From contig JASWJB010000097.1 in the NCBI GenBank assembly GCA_032433595.1, positions 62,001-126,000 of the forward strand: a stretch of DNA of 64,000 bases. Direction: 5' to 3'. The position numbers were made by a program, and so were the translations under genes. The notes beneath the pieces are model-generated. The model was not told the DNA's origin. It made no database searches and saw nothing but the letters and a program-made list of their open reading frames with translations. Origin of the DNA: Conoideocrella luteorostrata. Its lineage: Eukaryota > Ascomycota > Sordariomycetes > Hypocreales > Clavicipitaceae. The stretch's first letter is position 1, and the number at the start of each line of letters is the position of its first letter. Below are positions 11,775 through 24,615 of the stretch, one piece after another.

Positions 11775-12840
11775 AATGCATTAAGCGCGAGTGCTTTTCT
11801 GCTATAGATTTGTTTGTCTTTGTTTTACGCTGAATTAATTATCGCGGCCATTGTATTCTAGAGCAGCTCCGCGACCATCATTGTTTTAGACCAAATTTTG
11901 CTCCCATTGACGGCCCACCTCCATTGGCTTCAATATTGAGATTATAGAGAACGACCTTCTTCAGCTTTGTTGCTTTGGTTGAGCCGTGAACAAGCCCAAA
12001 AAATCTGCAGATCCTTCATCTCAGCAAGCTGCGTTAACTGGACCAACTAAAGAGTAGGAGAAGCCGAGAAAACCGATAAGATAAAACAAAAATGTAATCC
12101 AACCTGCGAGGATCTTGCCCTGCTACCTTTCACCAAGTCAGGACCCGGGGAAGTCTCCTTTGCTGACGAATGCTATAATGTCGACGATAATTTGATGCTT
12201 ATTCAACATGGTATTGACAATGACCGGCACAATAGACGCGAGATACGGCTTACGGCTGACTTTCATGAGCACGACGACAAGCCCACCGGCCTGGAAGACG
12301 GCGCTGCAAAACGCATTTTCTTCCAAACTATATTTAGCAAACATCTAAGTATGGCAATCATTCGGTCATCACAAAAGGCTAGAAGCTCTGACTGCAGTAG
12401 ACGGCACTACTGTAACTTGGCATCCATGTATATTCCACTTCTGATCTGATGGCGAACACTTCCTCAAGAACGACATTATTAAGAACCAATGCATACAAGT
12501 GCAAAGGCATCGCAATATCATGATGGGTGCCGAAATTGAGGATCTTGACTCTCCCGAATCCTCAGACTATGGTTGCACCATCGAGGACGAAATATGTCGC
12601 AAGGTGATGATGGACAGTGATTTTGATTGGCGTTCATAAATCTAAGTCGGCCTGCAAAGACATATTAGCCAAGATAGAGCTGCGTTAATTGCAGAGCTTC
12701 GCGTAAGGTGCATCCTCTGTTCTAGTTGGTAGATGTTGCTCTAACCGACTTCTCGTAGGTGGGACCTAGGGTTATGTGTGCCGGACGACTTGCTTGGGCC
12801 GGTTGGCGAAATCACGAACAATCAGAATAATAGTCGGTTT

Positions 12841-13080
12841 TGTTGGATTACACGTGTGTGTGTGTGGGTGGATATGTGGATACACGGGCTGTGAGAGAAA
12901 GGTTACGTGGCCTCTGGGCCTAAGGCAGGAATTCAGGACGGAAGTGTCTCAGATTATAGGGGTATTTATAGGGGGATTTGGACGGGACCGTCAGACGAGG
13001 GATTCTGCATCCATCATCTCAGTAACACAGCTCTTCCCATGAATGCAAACATCGTTGAACCTCTCCTATCAATTCCAACA
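12841..13080 (+). mobile_element. Solo LTR, family A, full length
   Basis: 240 bp beginning TGTTGGATTACACGTG and ending AATTCCAACA. It is flanked on both sides by the 5-bp direct repeat GGTTT (12836-12840 and 13081-13085), which marks it as a retrotransposon insertion reduced to one LTR. It contains a TATTTATAGGGG promoter-like word. Confidence 0.9.
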
Positions 13081-13288
13081 GGTTTCTTAGTTTAGTAACG
13101 GACTGTTTTTGCCAGTGCTTGGCAGACGAGAGTAGCAAGTCAAGCTTTACCAAGTTTAGAAACCCGGGGATTTTGCGATGGAGGGCACCAAGGGCTCACG
13201 ACTTCGCCTCCGTTTTTGCGGCCATCCGAGCAAATGCCAATAGCTAGTAGAACCTTGAACTAGATTTTGTAAGTCGGCGCTACGCTAC

Positions 13289-13487
13289 TGTAGGAAGCAC
13301 AGGGCTTCGGGTGACGAGGGTATCGATACCGGAAGGTGATGCAAAACAATTCAATTCATTCGTGACTACCTAAGAGAGAAGAAGAGGAAGAGGAATTCCC
13401 CCGAGCGCGCCGTATAAAAGAGACACGCTAGGGTGGCTACGTGACCTTGTCCGCAATTGCTTGTGTGCTTGACAAGGGATTCCAACA
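13289..13487 (+). mobile_element. Solo LTR, family B
   Basis: 199 bp from TGTAGGAAGCACAGGG to GGATTCCAACA with an internal GCCGTATAAAAGAG TATA-like word. It lies 190 bp beyond the 3' end of the NOS gene. The flanking pentamers do not match. Confidence 0.85.
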
Positions 13488-13676
13488 GATAGTGCTGATA
13501 ATCAAAGATGCAATACTCCTCCTCCGACAGACCTGTCAGAATGCTTCAATTTATACCTCTTCTTCCTGCCTGTGAGGCCTCCCGACCCCCCTCGATTCCG
13601 GTGTCTTCCACCGTAAGCCCTAGTGACAACCACCGCGACATCCGACAGAAATAAAATGCATCATCACGGCCACTAA

Positions 13677-16600
13677 TTAGCTCGTAGGCTCAAAAATCTC
13701 TTCTATCCACCTGTCCTTTAAGATGTCCCTAATAGAATCTACTCCAATGATTGCCTCTAAATTTCTTGCAAAGTCGTCCACGGCCGTTCTCGAGGCGCAG
13801 GCAAATATGCAGGCACCTTGTTCGAGAATTGCCTTCCGAATGAATTTGCTGCAATTCTTCTTGAATAGAGTATCCTGAACTCTCTCTTTCAAAACGTTGC
13901 TTGGTGTTAGAGCGAGAAATCCAAGTCTACCCGCACATGCCGCTTCTTGCACACAGTCTTTGATGACTTCCGAGTCTTCGGCTTTAAATCCAGCAAACAT
14001 AGCGAATTGCTGGCTGATAAGAGAAGATTCCCCCACGATACGTATTTCTCTTGATTTTGTAACCGATTTATGCTGTAGAAGGCCCCGCAATGGCGCAATG
14101 CCTGAACCTATCGTGAATGCAATAAGAGGTGACGTAGTTCCCAAAAGACATTCCCCAGGTCCGGCACGTAATCTTACGTATAGTTCTTGTCCACTCTCTG
14201 CGCTAGAGAGAAATTTATCTGTGAATAATCCTCCTGTATGAGTTTCCACGAGTAATTCAAGATGAGATGGATAACCATTTAGGACTTGATAGTGCTGAGA
14301 GGAGGCAATCGAAAATGTCCTTGGACTCCTGGTTGGTAGATCCAGAGCTAAGCTCAATAGTGAGGGTTTCCCGGGTTTGAGATATTCAGTGAGTCGCAGC
14401 TTATTCACTACCTCTTTAACTGAATAATCCTTCATCTCGCTGAGCTTTTCTGCGGATACATCGGGACATATTAACTTGGTCCAACTTAAGCTCTTGAACG
14501 GCTTCTCTGTATCCACAAGAGAGAAGAGTTGCCTAAAGGTCCATTTTTGGTTGTTTAGTTCACAGGTTTCTTTGCCTGTTAACCCAAATGCATCCAATAG
14601 CTCGTCAATCTCATGCCCCCATAGTGGAACTATAACATCGGCATGCCACATTGGAGTGTAATTTAGTTTCCCGACGTTAAGAACAACGCGCTGCATATAA
14701 TCTGACCCAAAGCTTTCTGTTGAGACTAGCTCTGCAACTGCGAACTGGCTAGTAAGACTTATAATCTCATGGTCTTTGGTGGCCAAGTCTTTGGTAGTCA
14801 AGTCTCTGGTAGTCAACGCATTGCTCTGAAAACTTTGCTCTGATGTATCGGCAGTGCTAATATTCCCGTCCAGTATTTCCATGAGCTGTTTTACCCAAGC
14901 GTCAAACTGCCTCCAGGGGGGATTCTCCTTTGATGTGTCACCTTTCAAAAGAGGCAGCACTGGTTTGCATTCGGCCCTCACCATCGCGTCCTGCAACTTG
15001 ATAGCGGCACCGTTGAAGTCTGAACCATACGATGCATTTCCGTTGCCAAAAATAGCGAATGAAATGTCCTTCAGCTGCCCCGGGTCTCTTGTTTCACAAT
15101 TGCGCAGCATTGATAACCCATTGGGTGGTATATCCCCCCGACCGGTAGAGCTCGCGATTACGAGAATAATAGTACCCGGCTCAAACGCGTCCCAGTCAAG
15201 ACTACTGAGAGCCTTAAAATCTAGTCTTGTCGGTTTTTCTCCATTAATGTGCGGCCGAAGCTTTGGCGTGAGCGTTTCCGCTAAGCGTTTTGCTAAACGC
15301 TGTGCTGTTGATCCCGAGCTGCAGTAGAATATTCGAAGCGACCTCGATTGGCTAGAATGTACGCCATTGGTCATCGCTACTGTCGCCGATTGGTATTTCT
15401 TCTTAACGGCGACGCCGTTTGAGCCGTGTTTACGCTTCCATATAGTGACCGGGTTTGCCTTGAGCCGACATATCATGGGTTTGGGCTGGTAATTCGGCGC
15501 TCCTCCCCGATGCCAAACAGGGATAATGCTACCTTGTGGAGGGCTTAACCAGTACGGATCTGCTGGTAATCGGAATCCGTACGTAGCTAAATGATTGTCA
15601 TCAAAATCCGTGTACATAGAACTCGCGGAGAGCGAATCGCTCATCCGTACGCCTGCCTGTTGGAATGACCAGTGAACCGCATAATTAAGCTCTGCCTGTG
15701 AGCGTGATAAGACCAAGAGCCTCTCTTCCTGAGGCAAGTCATCAAAGCTTTGTCCTGGCTCTAGTAGCTGTAAGGCAGACGAAACAGCCGGCAAAGAATC
15801 ATATCGGAATGAATCAGCCAGATTGCGAACCCCAATCTCCGCATCCATAAACCATCCTATAAATGGTGTAGCAGTATACTGCACGCCGCCAATATCAAAA
15901 CCAAGCCGTGATAAAGCCGGTGCAGGGACCCAGCGTAGTCCCAGCTTATCGAATCCCAACGGGTAGTTAGGATGTCTTATGGAAACCAGAGGGAAAGAGT
16001 TAGGCGGTATTTGCGTGATGTACGGCTCGTCGCCATCAGCCATGGTGACCAAGGGCAGAAGATCCCACCTTGTACGGATAGCGGGAGGTTGCCACCCAAG
16101 AGAGATAATCGATTCCGTTATAGAGACATTTCCAGGGTCACCCAAAACAGATCCATCTGGTTGAGTGTAGCCAGCGAAAGCCAGAAGTTGAGTGTTCCAA
16201 ATCATAGGGCCTGGTTTATTTGGCTCCCTTGCGGGGAAAACAAATACTAAGAGAGTATTAGAATCCTTATGCATTTCTTTATACATCAGTTGACATCTAC
16301 TTACCACTTGGATGGATATCACCACCGTTGAATGCCTCGGTTAATTTGTCAAGGAGAACGCGCCCCATTTCCGCGCTGGATTTAACGTGGCGCAAATCGT
16401 ATAATCTATGAATAGAAAATAAAACTAATCGTTAGTATAACGCAGGATGGTTGACGGATGATTAAGGGCGTGTCTTACCTCAACGAAGAATACTCGCTGC
16501 GCATGATACACTTTCTTGCGTGCTTCCAGGAGAGCCTCATTCCGTGTTCAAGCTCCTCAATAGTTTGTGTCCAATTGCCCCCGACAACTCTAGGAAGCTT

Positions 16601-16903
16601 TGAGTCTTCAACAGAAATTTTTACAGATGTCTGGTGTATTTCTTCAAGTGCTTGATCCACCCTCTGTCTCATTGCTTCATTATCTTTAATGAGACCATCC
16701 CTGCTCAGCTGGGAGATGAAGTCAATGGCCTCGAATATAACTTCGCGGAGATCACGGTCCTCTCCAACTCGTTGTTCATCGGTGTGTATCATTCTACCAC
16801 TTTGGCAAAATGTCTTATTGCAGCCGGTAGAGGAGAGGTTTGCATAGTGCTGCTGAATTCTCTCGAATTCCTTGCAGGGAGGCAGTCTTCCGTTGGGAAC
16901 CAT
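13677..16903 (-). CDS. Nitric oxide synthase (oxygenase + reductase fusion)
   Basis: Exons inferred: 16903-16479, 16405-16305, 16246-13677, giving 1,031 residues. Alignment of the HPS/VFVFP junction fixes the second intron. Domains: an NOS oxygenase (about 1-430) with the heme-thiolate motif RKCIMRS (Cys about 132), WNTQLLAFAGY, IRHPNYPLGFDKLGLRW, and WFMDAEIGVRN carrying the arginine-binding Trp/Glu (Glu about 312). A basic linker (about 439-461, WKRKHG...VKKKYQ) sits where calmodulin binds in animal enzymes. Then follow a flavodoxin/FMN domain (about 478-635, FYCSSGSTAQRLAKRL, SSTGRGDIP), an FAD domain (RTFSIASSQ about 818) and an NADPH domain (TIGSGIAPLRG about 888). It should convert L-arginine to citrulline and NO using NADPH. 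The key residues are present and no stop is seen, so it is probably active. NOS-like proteins are patchily distributed in fungi. It shares a neighbourhood with an NO dioxygenase and argininosuccinate synthase. Confidence 0.93.
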
Positions 16904-19900
16904 TGGAAATTCTTGTACCTTGATGATGGTGAGATGTGTATCAATTCAATAACGTGGAAGAGTGTGGCGCGATTGACAACACTAAAGTGTCTGAAGAATG
17001 AATGCTTCTTGATGAGAAGAAATTTTTGAGATTCCGGATATAGTGCCGCTGATTTGCACGACCAAGGTGAAGAATGCTAACGTATAGTGGATTATCGTCT
17101 TCTAGATCAGTGCTTATTTGAAGGCCACTTTTATAGTCGGAAGGGAAATGGTCAAGAATTATGAAAAATTATGCAGCTTTCTAATGCATGCGTAAATACC
17201 GGTTACGACTAAACCACAAGTGAAAGCCGTGTTTCGAACTTTCAAGCTCAATCCGAAAATTCACAACACTTCGCTGGTGTAACACATGTAAGAATATCAT
17301 GGCCTCATTCCATTACAAGGCTGCCAAGCGCTTCCATATTGGGCCACCAGCGTCAACAATACACGTCTCAGTGTCAATGCAACGGGTGAGAGAGCACTGC
17401 CACCCGGCCCCGGTTGCTGTACAACGTTACGACACTACTGCAAAGATAATTTAACCTTGTTATAGTCGCGTCCTCTGCTGCACCTTTTTCATTATACTTT
17501 AGCCTATACATATCTGGCCCCCAGCATACTGTTAGCCCCCGCGCTAATCCTCGGATTGGACCAGCATCCAAGCTGTCAAGTTCCCCGGCTCGGGACGCGT
17601 CAGGAAAAACCCGTCTACCGATAGAGAATTCTGCAGGGATCGCACCTCGCGGCAACGCATCATCGGACTATAGGCCTAAATTTTACTCCACTCAGCAGCA
17701 AGAAATTATGCATAAGACAAGGTCTAATTCTTTGTTAGGAAGCTAGACTACAAGGTCATGTTCCACGACATCACGACATCCACTTCCGTACCTGCTCACA
17801 TTGCGACAGGACTGCTTAAAAGGTCTCACAGTGGTTGGGCAGAGGTTTCAATCACGTAATGAGAACTGAGAGTGCGGACACCAGGGTATTGTCGACGCTT
17901 GGCGGCTAGTCCCGTTGGAACTCCATCCAGATCTTGGCGGCGCAGACCACTTTAATAAGTTGTCAAGGATTATCCATGTTGCTGACGTAGAACATGAAAC
18001 CGATAATGAAGATGATGGAAACTTCCCAGCTAGTGTGGAAGGCAAGACATGGTCCGATTCGCCGTCAAATTAGCTGGAATACAAGTAAAAGCTCCACTGA
18101 TCGAACCTTCGTGACATAGAGAAGATCTCGATCTCGATCTCGATTAGTCTTACGAAATCCCAGACCATGTTTGCTCCGCCTCACAAGCGCAGCAACCCGA
18201 GATCCCTTAACCCTGTTCCGTTGATCTTCGTGGCGACACCTTCCACCCCATGCCCTTGCGAAGGCGTCACCGGAGAAGCGACGCTGCGGCGCCAAGCATT
18301 ACGTCTCTGAGAAGACGACCCGAAGGATGCAGCAGCGACAGCAACGAAAAAAAAAAAGGAAATCTCGATGACAGTGCTGTCCTGAATTTTGCACGGTTCG
18401 TGAGTCATCTTAACACGTAATATGCATCAGGTAGTGACGTTGAGCGCGCTCCGCCGCATCCAGCTAGCTGCTTCCTTCCCACCCAATCCTGTGCTACATT
18501 AGCGCACGGCCAGTAGACAGTTGGAAGAAAGAAGAATGGTTCCACCAAAAATGTTCCGGAAGAAGGTCATCTATGAAGCCGATGATGCTTCTCAGGATGC
18601 AGCAGATATACTGTATTAGATGTTACGAAGAACCGAGTATGTATTTACCAAAAAACTGATAAATTGTAGACCGCTAAAAAGTAACTCATCTAAATAAATT
18701 CTGTAATACTATTTACTGCTTACTCGCAGGGCTTGTTATTTGCTGCTATTATGTTTATTGTGGGGGCGAAGACAAAGCTTATGCTATATTATGCCTCTCG
18801 TAAGGTAAAAATGAATATGCATATTTGTTTCCAAAGTTCTACTGTTGCAAACTACTCCTCTTCTACATGCCTCATAATTACTCCGGTAACGGCGCCCGCG
18901 ACCGGCCTTGAGACGTTGAGCGAGCTCCACCTTACGGATGTCGAGCTTTCGTATTTCCACCAACCGTATCTCGATTTGTATCATCATAAACATCGTACAA
19001 GTTCCATCGATGACGGCCGCGAAATTATCATGCGGTGTGAAGGCTTATGTGCGCATAAGTGATTCAAATCCTTGTTCCAGTAGCTCAAACTGATTCTCAA
19101 CCAACAAATATGTGATATTAAGACGCTTAATGCATGTGGCCTGTTAAAAGGCACACTATTCAACGACCTTGACTGAGCCAAATCGGCGCGAGGAGGCAGA
19201 ACAGGCAGTATTAAGCCAAAGTAAAGCATCTCCAAGGATTGGTATCATAGGTTGCAATGTCTCTGAGAGCTTAGTTTGCCGCTTATCGAGACAATAGTAG
19301 CGACAATGATGAGCAACAATCTACTAAGCACGACGAGACCCAAGTCCACCGAAGGGTAACGTTATATAAATTCTTTAGGTTTAGCGGCAATCTCAAGTAT
19401 GCAGTTGGAGGGATAAGGTCTCAGCGGTTGCCTGGGGCAAGCTATACATTTTTTAATAATGGGATCATATTAGGTTAAGCATGGATTTAACTTCTTTTCA
19501 GTAATATAACGCGTGCTAACGATTGGTCTGGTGCTAGACACAGCTAAACTACTTGAAAATAGTGCTACTCTCGGGTTCGGCGTTATACTCACGAGTGAGC
19601 ATCTCTCCAGAAGACTGAGTCAATTACGAGGAAGCTAGCTCAGACACTGCTGTGCGACCATAAGTAGATAGTATTGCTAGTGGATCCTTGCTTCCTGACT
19701 TTTTGCAAAATAGTTCCCAGGTGCTTATTCTTGAATAAAATGGGTACATAAAAATGATCACTCACAATCAGACAGGTTCCATGGGCATAACCTTGGGCCG
19801 CCAGGTTTGAGTACAGCCTCAATATGAAATCCGGCTAGTTCCACATTTACAGCCATTACATGAAAGCACTTTCATCTCATCAAACAAGTGGGCCGCCAAG

Positions 19901-22900
19901 TCAATATTATGCACCGTGATATAGAGGATGGCTTGTTTTGGAACGTGATGGTCTTGGCTGGCAAAGAACGACATAGGGAGGCGAAAACCAAGATGGCGAC
20001 GAATGGGTTGAAATTATGACGCTTGACAATCGGTATACTAGTGGGCACGGCAATGAGCATGTATCCCATCGGATTAGCTACAGCACATTACACAGCCCGA
20101 TATGCTTGTGGACATTTTAGTCCGCCGGTGTCCACTTTTGCAGGGAGCACGGAGTCACATGAATTGCGCCTTCCGACGCCACTATCTTGGCTAAACAGGG
20201 TTTTAAACTCTTGGCAATATGAAATTTGAAAGGCGATAGACTAGCCATGAAGTTTTGAAAGACATCTGCAATGCAGTTGATCTGCAATATGACATTGAAT
20301 AATTGTGCTTGGCCGTCATGTTCGCAGCGTTGTCGTGGTTAGTGTTACGTGTAACATGCAATATATGACAGGTCATTTTTTCATCCAAAAATTAACACGT
20401 TTCTCTCTCCGATGATTTAGGCTTTTGGGCTGCCATTTGGATTAAGCTTATATGGTTATTTTATTATAGTGTCTTCGTAGTCAAAATCACGAGAGCATAC
20501 AGCACTATATCGTGGCAGTTATACTTTTACCTCTGCGCTCATTCTTACCAGGAAAGCCCCGGTATGCTTGAAAACATCTTTGGTCCGACCAATGCCTGAT
20601 TAACCTTCTATTTGGTGCTTGTTCGCTCCTTTCATTTCTCGTAGATACTTGCCCTACATTATCTAAACTACGAACTCAATCTCAAACTGTAACTTTTCTA
20701 CCAATGTCATCGATGCAAGCTGCTCACCTGCATGCAGTAGGGATTCTCTAGCCAAACTCGGGCAACTGATAAGTGTTCACAATACGTAACAAAAATTCGA
20801 AATGAGTGCAGAACTGCGGGGGTAAGACGATATTTTTTGCCGTTTGCAAGGACTTCCGCATAGTCAATCACACCGTTGTGTTGACCAATTACAATGTCCC
20901 GATCACGTACGCTTACGTACCACACTAGGCTTAATTAGAATTTGCTTGCACTGCGAAAAGGGCAGTTATGGTCAGTGCTCAACATAGTGAGATATCGCCT
21001 TGTATTGCTCTCCGTGGATTTTGCCCGCGCATGCATAATGGAAGCATCATTTCCTAGTCCTTCCGCTCGTTCAAAGCGTGTCACAACTTTTGTCGCTGTG
21101 CCTTGTGTCTTAAGCCAAGAAATTGCGTAACACGACCTTGTGTCTTCTGACTTGTCAGAAATGGGATATAGCGCTTGCTTCATATACGTAGTGATGCATA
21201 TGCACGCATATTACAGTATTAGTCATAAACAGCAAATACCTGTTCAACTCGGCCGCCGACCGAGTGCGCAGTGCCTTGGCATGACGCATCCGGAGATATT
21301 TCGGGACCGTGCAATGTTACCTGTTACGTAATTTGCTCTCTGATGCGAGGAGGCGAATTCTGCAGCAACTTTTTTTCTCATATGTTCAAGAGGTGAGCTC
21401 TTAGCCTTGACTTTTTGCCAAGACAAGAATCCTGTTTATGGCCTGTTTAAGTTGATGTCCGTTGATCTCGTGCTCAGATCTGAGCCTGCTTACTGTAGTA
21501 GGTAGAAAGGCGGGGCGCATCGCCAAGAATTCCTTGCGTCGCGGATATGGGGTCGACTCCCAAGCAAGCGGGGGATAGTTTAACGGAACCATCGAGGCGG
21601 CATTAACTCCGCAAGAGATAATGCTTTAGCGACTAAAAAAAAAAAAAAAAAAAACCTAACTATTATATAGCTCAGATAGCTATTTAGGTAATAGATTTTA
21701 TTAATACCAAGCTTTAATTGCATCTGGGGTGGGCGTTCGAATTAAAAGGGTCAATTGGACAATGTGGACGAAATGGCTCAGTTAAACTGTCCCCCGCATG
21801 CCAAGGTCCAATCCGCTGATGAAGGTTGATTTTCGGCGCGCAATAAACAGTGGAGACGCTAAAAGCGGCGCCACAGCCCGGCTTGTGCCTATTGATCCTG
21901 GCGACTTGAATCGACGCACAGATTGGATCCACGATCCCCAACGAGAAGTCGCGGAATTTTATGAGCCATTCCAGCTTAGCTCGCCCCGTCCCGCCTAATT
22001 CAAACTCCTCGGTCCGAAACCCCTTCCCGCATTGCGTGCTAGTGCTTGTGCACAAGGCGCAGGCTCGGTCATGCTATTAGTACCATTTCTGGCTTTTTCA
22101 TTGTCACGTCATCTTATGGTCGCCGTTGCGGTGGTAGATCAACACACCGCCAAGAGTCGCCCTCCTTTACAAGCCCACCAAATCCTCTTCCGTGTTACAA
22201 TTCGGCGCATGGTTGTTAACCCTGGATTCCGGAGGAGCAGCTTGAATGTATCTGCGGGGGGGGCCTTGAGCCAATTAAAACGTAACATTGAGGGGTACTT
22301 GGTCTGCCACCTAATTTACACCATGATAGATGTCCCGGCAATCTGGTGTTTTACAAATTGGCACATCGCACTTGCTGCAGCACCAAGGGTCTTCCGGCTG
22401 GGCCCTTGGCGATTGAGAGCATCTTTGCCCACGGGCGCAAGACCAATTCGAGCTCTTGTATCAGCACAGCGAATACCCCGGCAAGCTAGGTACTATGACT
22501 GTTTCTCTCGATTGATATAGTTATGCTGTGAAAGCTTAGTAAATTCGACGCCTGCTCGAAACAGCTTTCTGGAGCTTGCCGACTTGCTGAAGGTTGCGCA
22601 TACCGCATCAATTAATGCCTGCGAGGTGCAAGTTGCAGAGGTCGAAAATAATGCCCTGCGCCTAATAGAGGGCTTCCTTTCTAGACTACAGGTGCTATCA
22701 ACTGTCTGCTCACGTGAGCTATCTGCCTCATCAACAAGCCAGCCTCTCCGTCACATGTGATGTTTTGAGCCTCTTCGCCGGGCTCGTCAACCCGCTCTAG
22801 AGGGTTATCATAGTGTTCTGGTAGGTTGAAATTCATTGGTAACATCGCGAAACGCGTTGTAGGGCGTTTTGGTGTGCTAGATTTTGGCCGGTTACCTTGG

Positions 22901-23259
22901 TCCCTCGGAAAAGAAAGGGGGTAAAAGTGGACGAAGTGGGGCTTCGATACAGTCGAGCTACTCCACTGGAATCTAGCAGATAACGGATGAATAATGGATT
23001 GATTCTGGCTTCTCCGGATCTCCATCGCTTGCTTTGGTTTCTATTCGTAGCTAGGAACATGCTCTGAATAAAAAAAATTTATAGCGTGAAATCAGGAATC
23101 ACAACACACGGCAAGTTGTATAAATAGCGCTCGCCAGGAACTATACTTCAACGTAAGATCTGTTACATAGCACGCTCTGTACATTCAGACGGATTTAACC
23201 TCCATTTACATCACCCTCTTCACTAAACCCTTTTTCATTCGTCATCTCATCAGCACAGA
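16904..23259. other. Long stretch without convincing gene between NOS and flavohemoglobin
   Basis: Open frames here are short and lack domain resemblance or splice patterns. Exceptions worth noting are the possible broken frame at 20707-21183, an A20 tract at 21635-21654 followed by AT-rich sequence, and about 18820-18880, which resembles the terminal repeat of the element at 52771-54283. Promoters of the NOS and flavohemoglobin genes should lie at the two ends. Confidence 0.5.
20707..21183 (-). pseudogene. Possible broken gene, unknown
   Basis: From ATG at 21183 one frame runs to 20707 with a single in-frame TAA at 20935-20937, about 158 codons in all. The downstream half contains phrases such as VWYVSVRDRDIVIGQHNG and KKYRLTPAVLHSF, which look like normal protein. 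An intron spanning the stop is conceivable but no strong donor is present. I do not recognise a family. Confidence 0.3.
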
Positions 23260-24540
23260 ATGGCCCTTACAGCACAGCAAACAGCCACGGTCAAGGCGAC
23301 GGCGCCGGTGGTAAAACAATACGGCAGCACTATTACGGCTGCATTCTACCGTAACCTGCTTGCCGCGCATCCAGAGCTAAAAAATTACTTTTCTCTCCGA
23401 AACCAGCAAAGTGGCGCTCAGCAAGCCGCTCTTGCTAACGCCGTGTTTGCCTACGCCTCTTATATCGATGACCTGCCCAAGCTACATCATGCCGTCGAGC
23501 GGATCGCGCATAAGCATGCTTCTCTATTCATCAAGGCTGACCAGTACCCCATTGTTGGTAAATACCTGATCAGCGCGATTGCTGAGGTCTTAGGAGATGG
23601 AGATGCCTTAGGAGATGCCTTAACGCCAGAAATCACAGATGCGTGGGTCGCCGCCTACAACCAGCTCGCAGATATTTTTATCCAGAGGGAGCAGCAGCTA
23701 TACAACGAGACAGCAGATTGGCAGACGTGGCGTAAGTTTATTATTACCAACAAGGAAGCGGAAACAGAAACAATCGTTAGTCTATACTTGGAGCCTGTGG
23801 ATGGTAAGCCACTGCCAGCGTTTAAGCCAGGCCAGTACGTGTCAGTGCAGCTTCCTATCCCAGAGCTTAACGGTCTGCTGCAGAGCCGGCAGTATAGTCT
23901 AAGTATTGCGCCGGAAAACAACATAAAGCAGTACCGCGTATCTATCAAGAAGGAAAGCGTTGATGAAAACAACACTATAGATGACCTCTCGGCAGGCAGG
24001 GTTGCAGGCATAATTTCTAACAGACTTCACGAAATATGCCAAGTTGGTGGCGAGGTGGCACTAAGTCCTCCACGTGGTGAATTCTTCTTTGAGCCTGCTA
24101 CGGCAGCTCCTGATACCCCAATTATTCTTCTATCTATTGGCGTTGGAGCTACGCCAATGGTGTCTATCCTAGACTCTATTCTAAAGTCATCTAACCCATC
24201 GAGGCCTGTGACATGGGCTCAAGCTGCTCGCCACTCAGGCAGTTTATGCTTCCGTAAGCATATTGCCAAGAGAAGTCAGGACAACAGCAGCATCAAGAGG
24301 GCTGTGTTTGTGAAGAACGTGGGCAAGGGAGACAAGAAGGGCATCGACTATGACTACGAAGGCTTACTAAGTTTGGAAAAGCTTGCGGAGGTAGGAGCCT
24401 TGCATTTGTGTGATAAAACGGCCAAGTATTTTATCTGCGGGCCGGAAGATTGGATGGTCGAAATCAGGGATCAATTGGTTCGTAAGGGGGTGCCGCTAGA
24501 GCGTGTGCATCTCGAGTTGTTTAGAACTGGAGACTTGTGA
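23260..24540 (+). CDS. Flavohemoglobin (nitric oxide dioxygenase)
   Basis: A single exon of 426 residues, normal for the family. N-terminal globin domain (about 1-145) with the Tyr of helix B (FYRNLL, Tyr30) and the proximal heme His in RIAHKHASL (His86). Next comes a ferredoxin-reductase-type FAD domain (GQYVSVQLP about 191, RQYSLS about 210), then the NAD(P)H domain (GVGATPM about 294, ICGPEDWM near the C-terminus). The enzyme oxidises NO to nitrate with O2 and NAD(P)H and protects against nitrosative stress. ATG at 23260 has an A at -3 and the globin starts immediately after it. Placed 6.4 kb from the NOS start and 644 bp ahead of the co-oriented argininosuccinate synthase, it is well suited to protect the cell from locally made NO. 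An LTR fragment starts 2 bp after the stop codon. Confidence 0.95.
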   Translation: MALTAQQTATVKATAPVVKQYGSTITAAFYRNLLAAHPELKNYFSLRNQQSGAQQAALANAVFAYASYIDDLPKLHHAVERIAHKHASLFIKADQYPIVGKYLISAIAEVLGDGDALGDALTPEITDAWVAAYNQLADIFIQREQQLYNETADWQTWRKFIITNKEAETETIVSLYLEPVDGKPLPAFKPGQYVSVQLPIPELNGLLQSRQYSLSIAPENNIKQYRVSIKKESVDENNTIDDLSAGRVAGIISNRLHEICQVGGEVALSPPRGEFFFEPATAAPDTPIILLSIGVGATPMVSILDSILKSSNPSRPVTWAQAARHSGSLCFRKHIAKRSQDNSSIKRAVFVKNVGKGDKKGIDYDYEGLLSLEKLAEVGALHLCDKTAKYFICGPEDWMVEIRDQLVRKGVPLERVHLELFRTGDL

Positions 24541-24542
24541 TG

Positions 24543-24615
24543 TGTTGGAATAGATAGGAGAGGTTCAAATTGATCTGCATTGATGGGAAGAGCTGTGTTA
24601 CAGTGATGATCGAGG
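24543..24615 (-). mobile_element. LTR family A fragment, reverse
   Basis: TGTTGGAATAGATAGGAGAGG and the following CATTGATGGGAAGAGCTGTGTTACAG-like text match the end of family A in reverse. The match fades after about 70 bp. It begins two bases after the flavohemoglobin stop, so it probably contributes the 3' untranslated region. Confidence 0.7.

Noticed and set aside
14854..15327. Plus-strand open frame of 157 codons
   Set aside because: Lies wholly within the NOS coding exon on the other strand and has no family resemblance.
16247..16304. NOS start within the large exon (VISIQVVSRCQLMYKEM)
   Set aside because: That text is intron sequence. Splicing 16305 to 16246 gives the conserved HPS-VFVFPAR junction and joins the heme-Cys exon.
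17880..18074. Plus-strand frame reading LVPLELHPDLGGADHF and an acidic tail
   Set aside because: It looks protein-like but has no start codon, is closed by TGA just upstream, and I found no partner exon.
22032..22520. Plus-strand open frame of 162 codons upstream of the flavohemoglobin gene
   Set aside because: No recognisable motif, no convincing start context, and mixed composition typical of chance frames.
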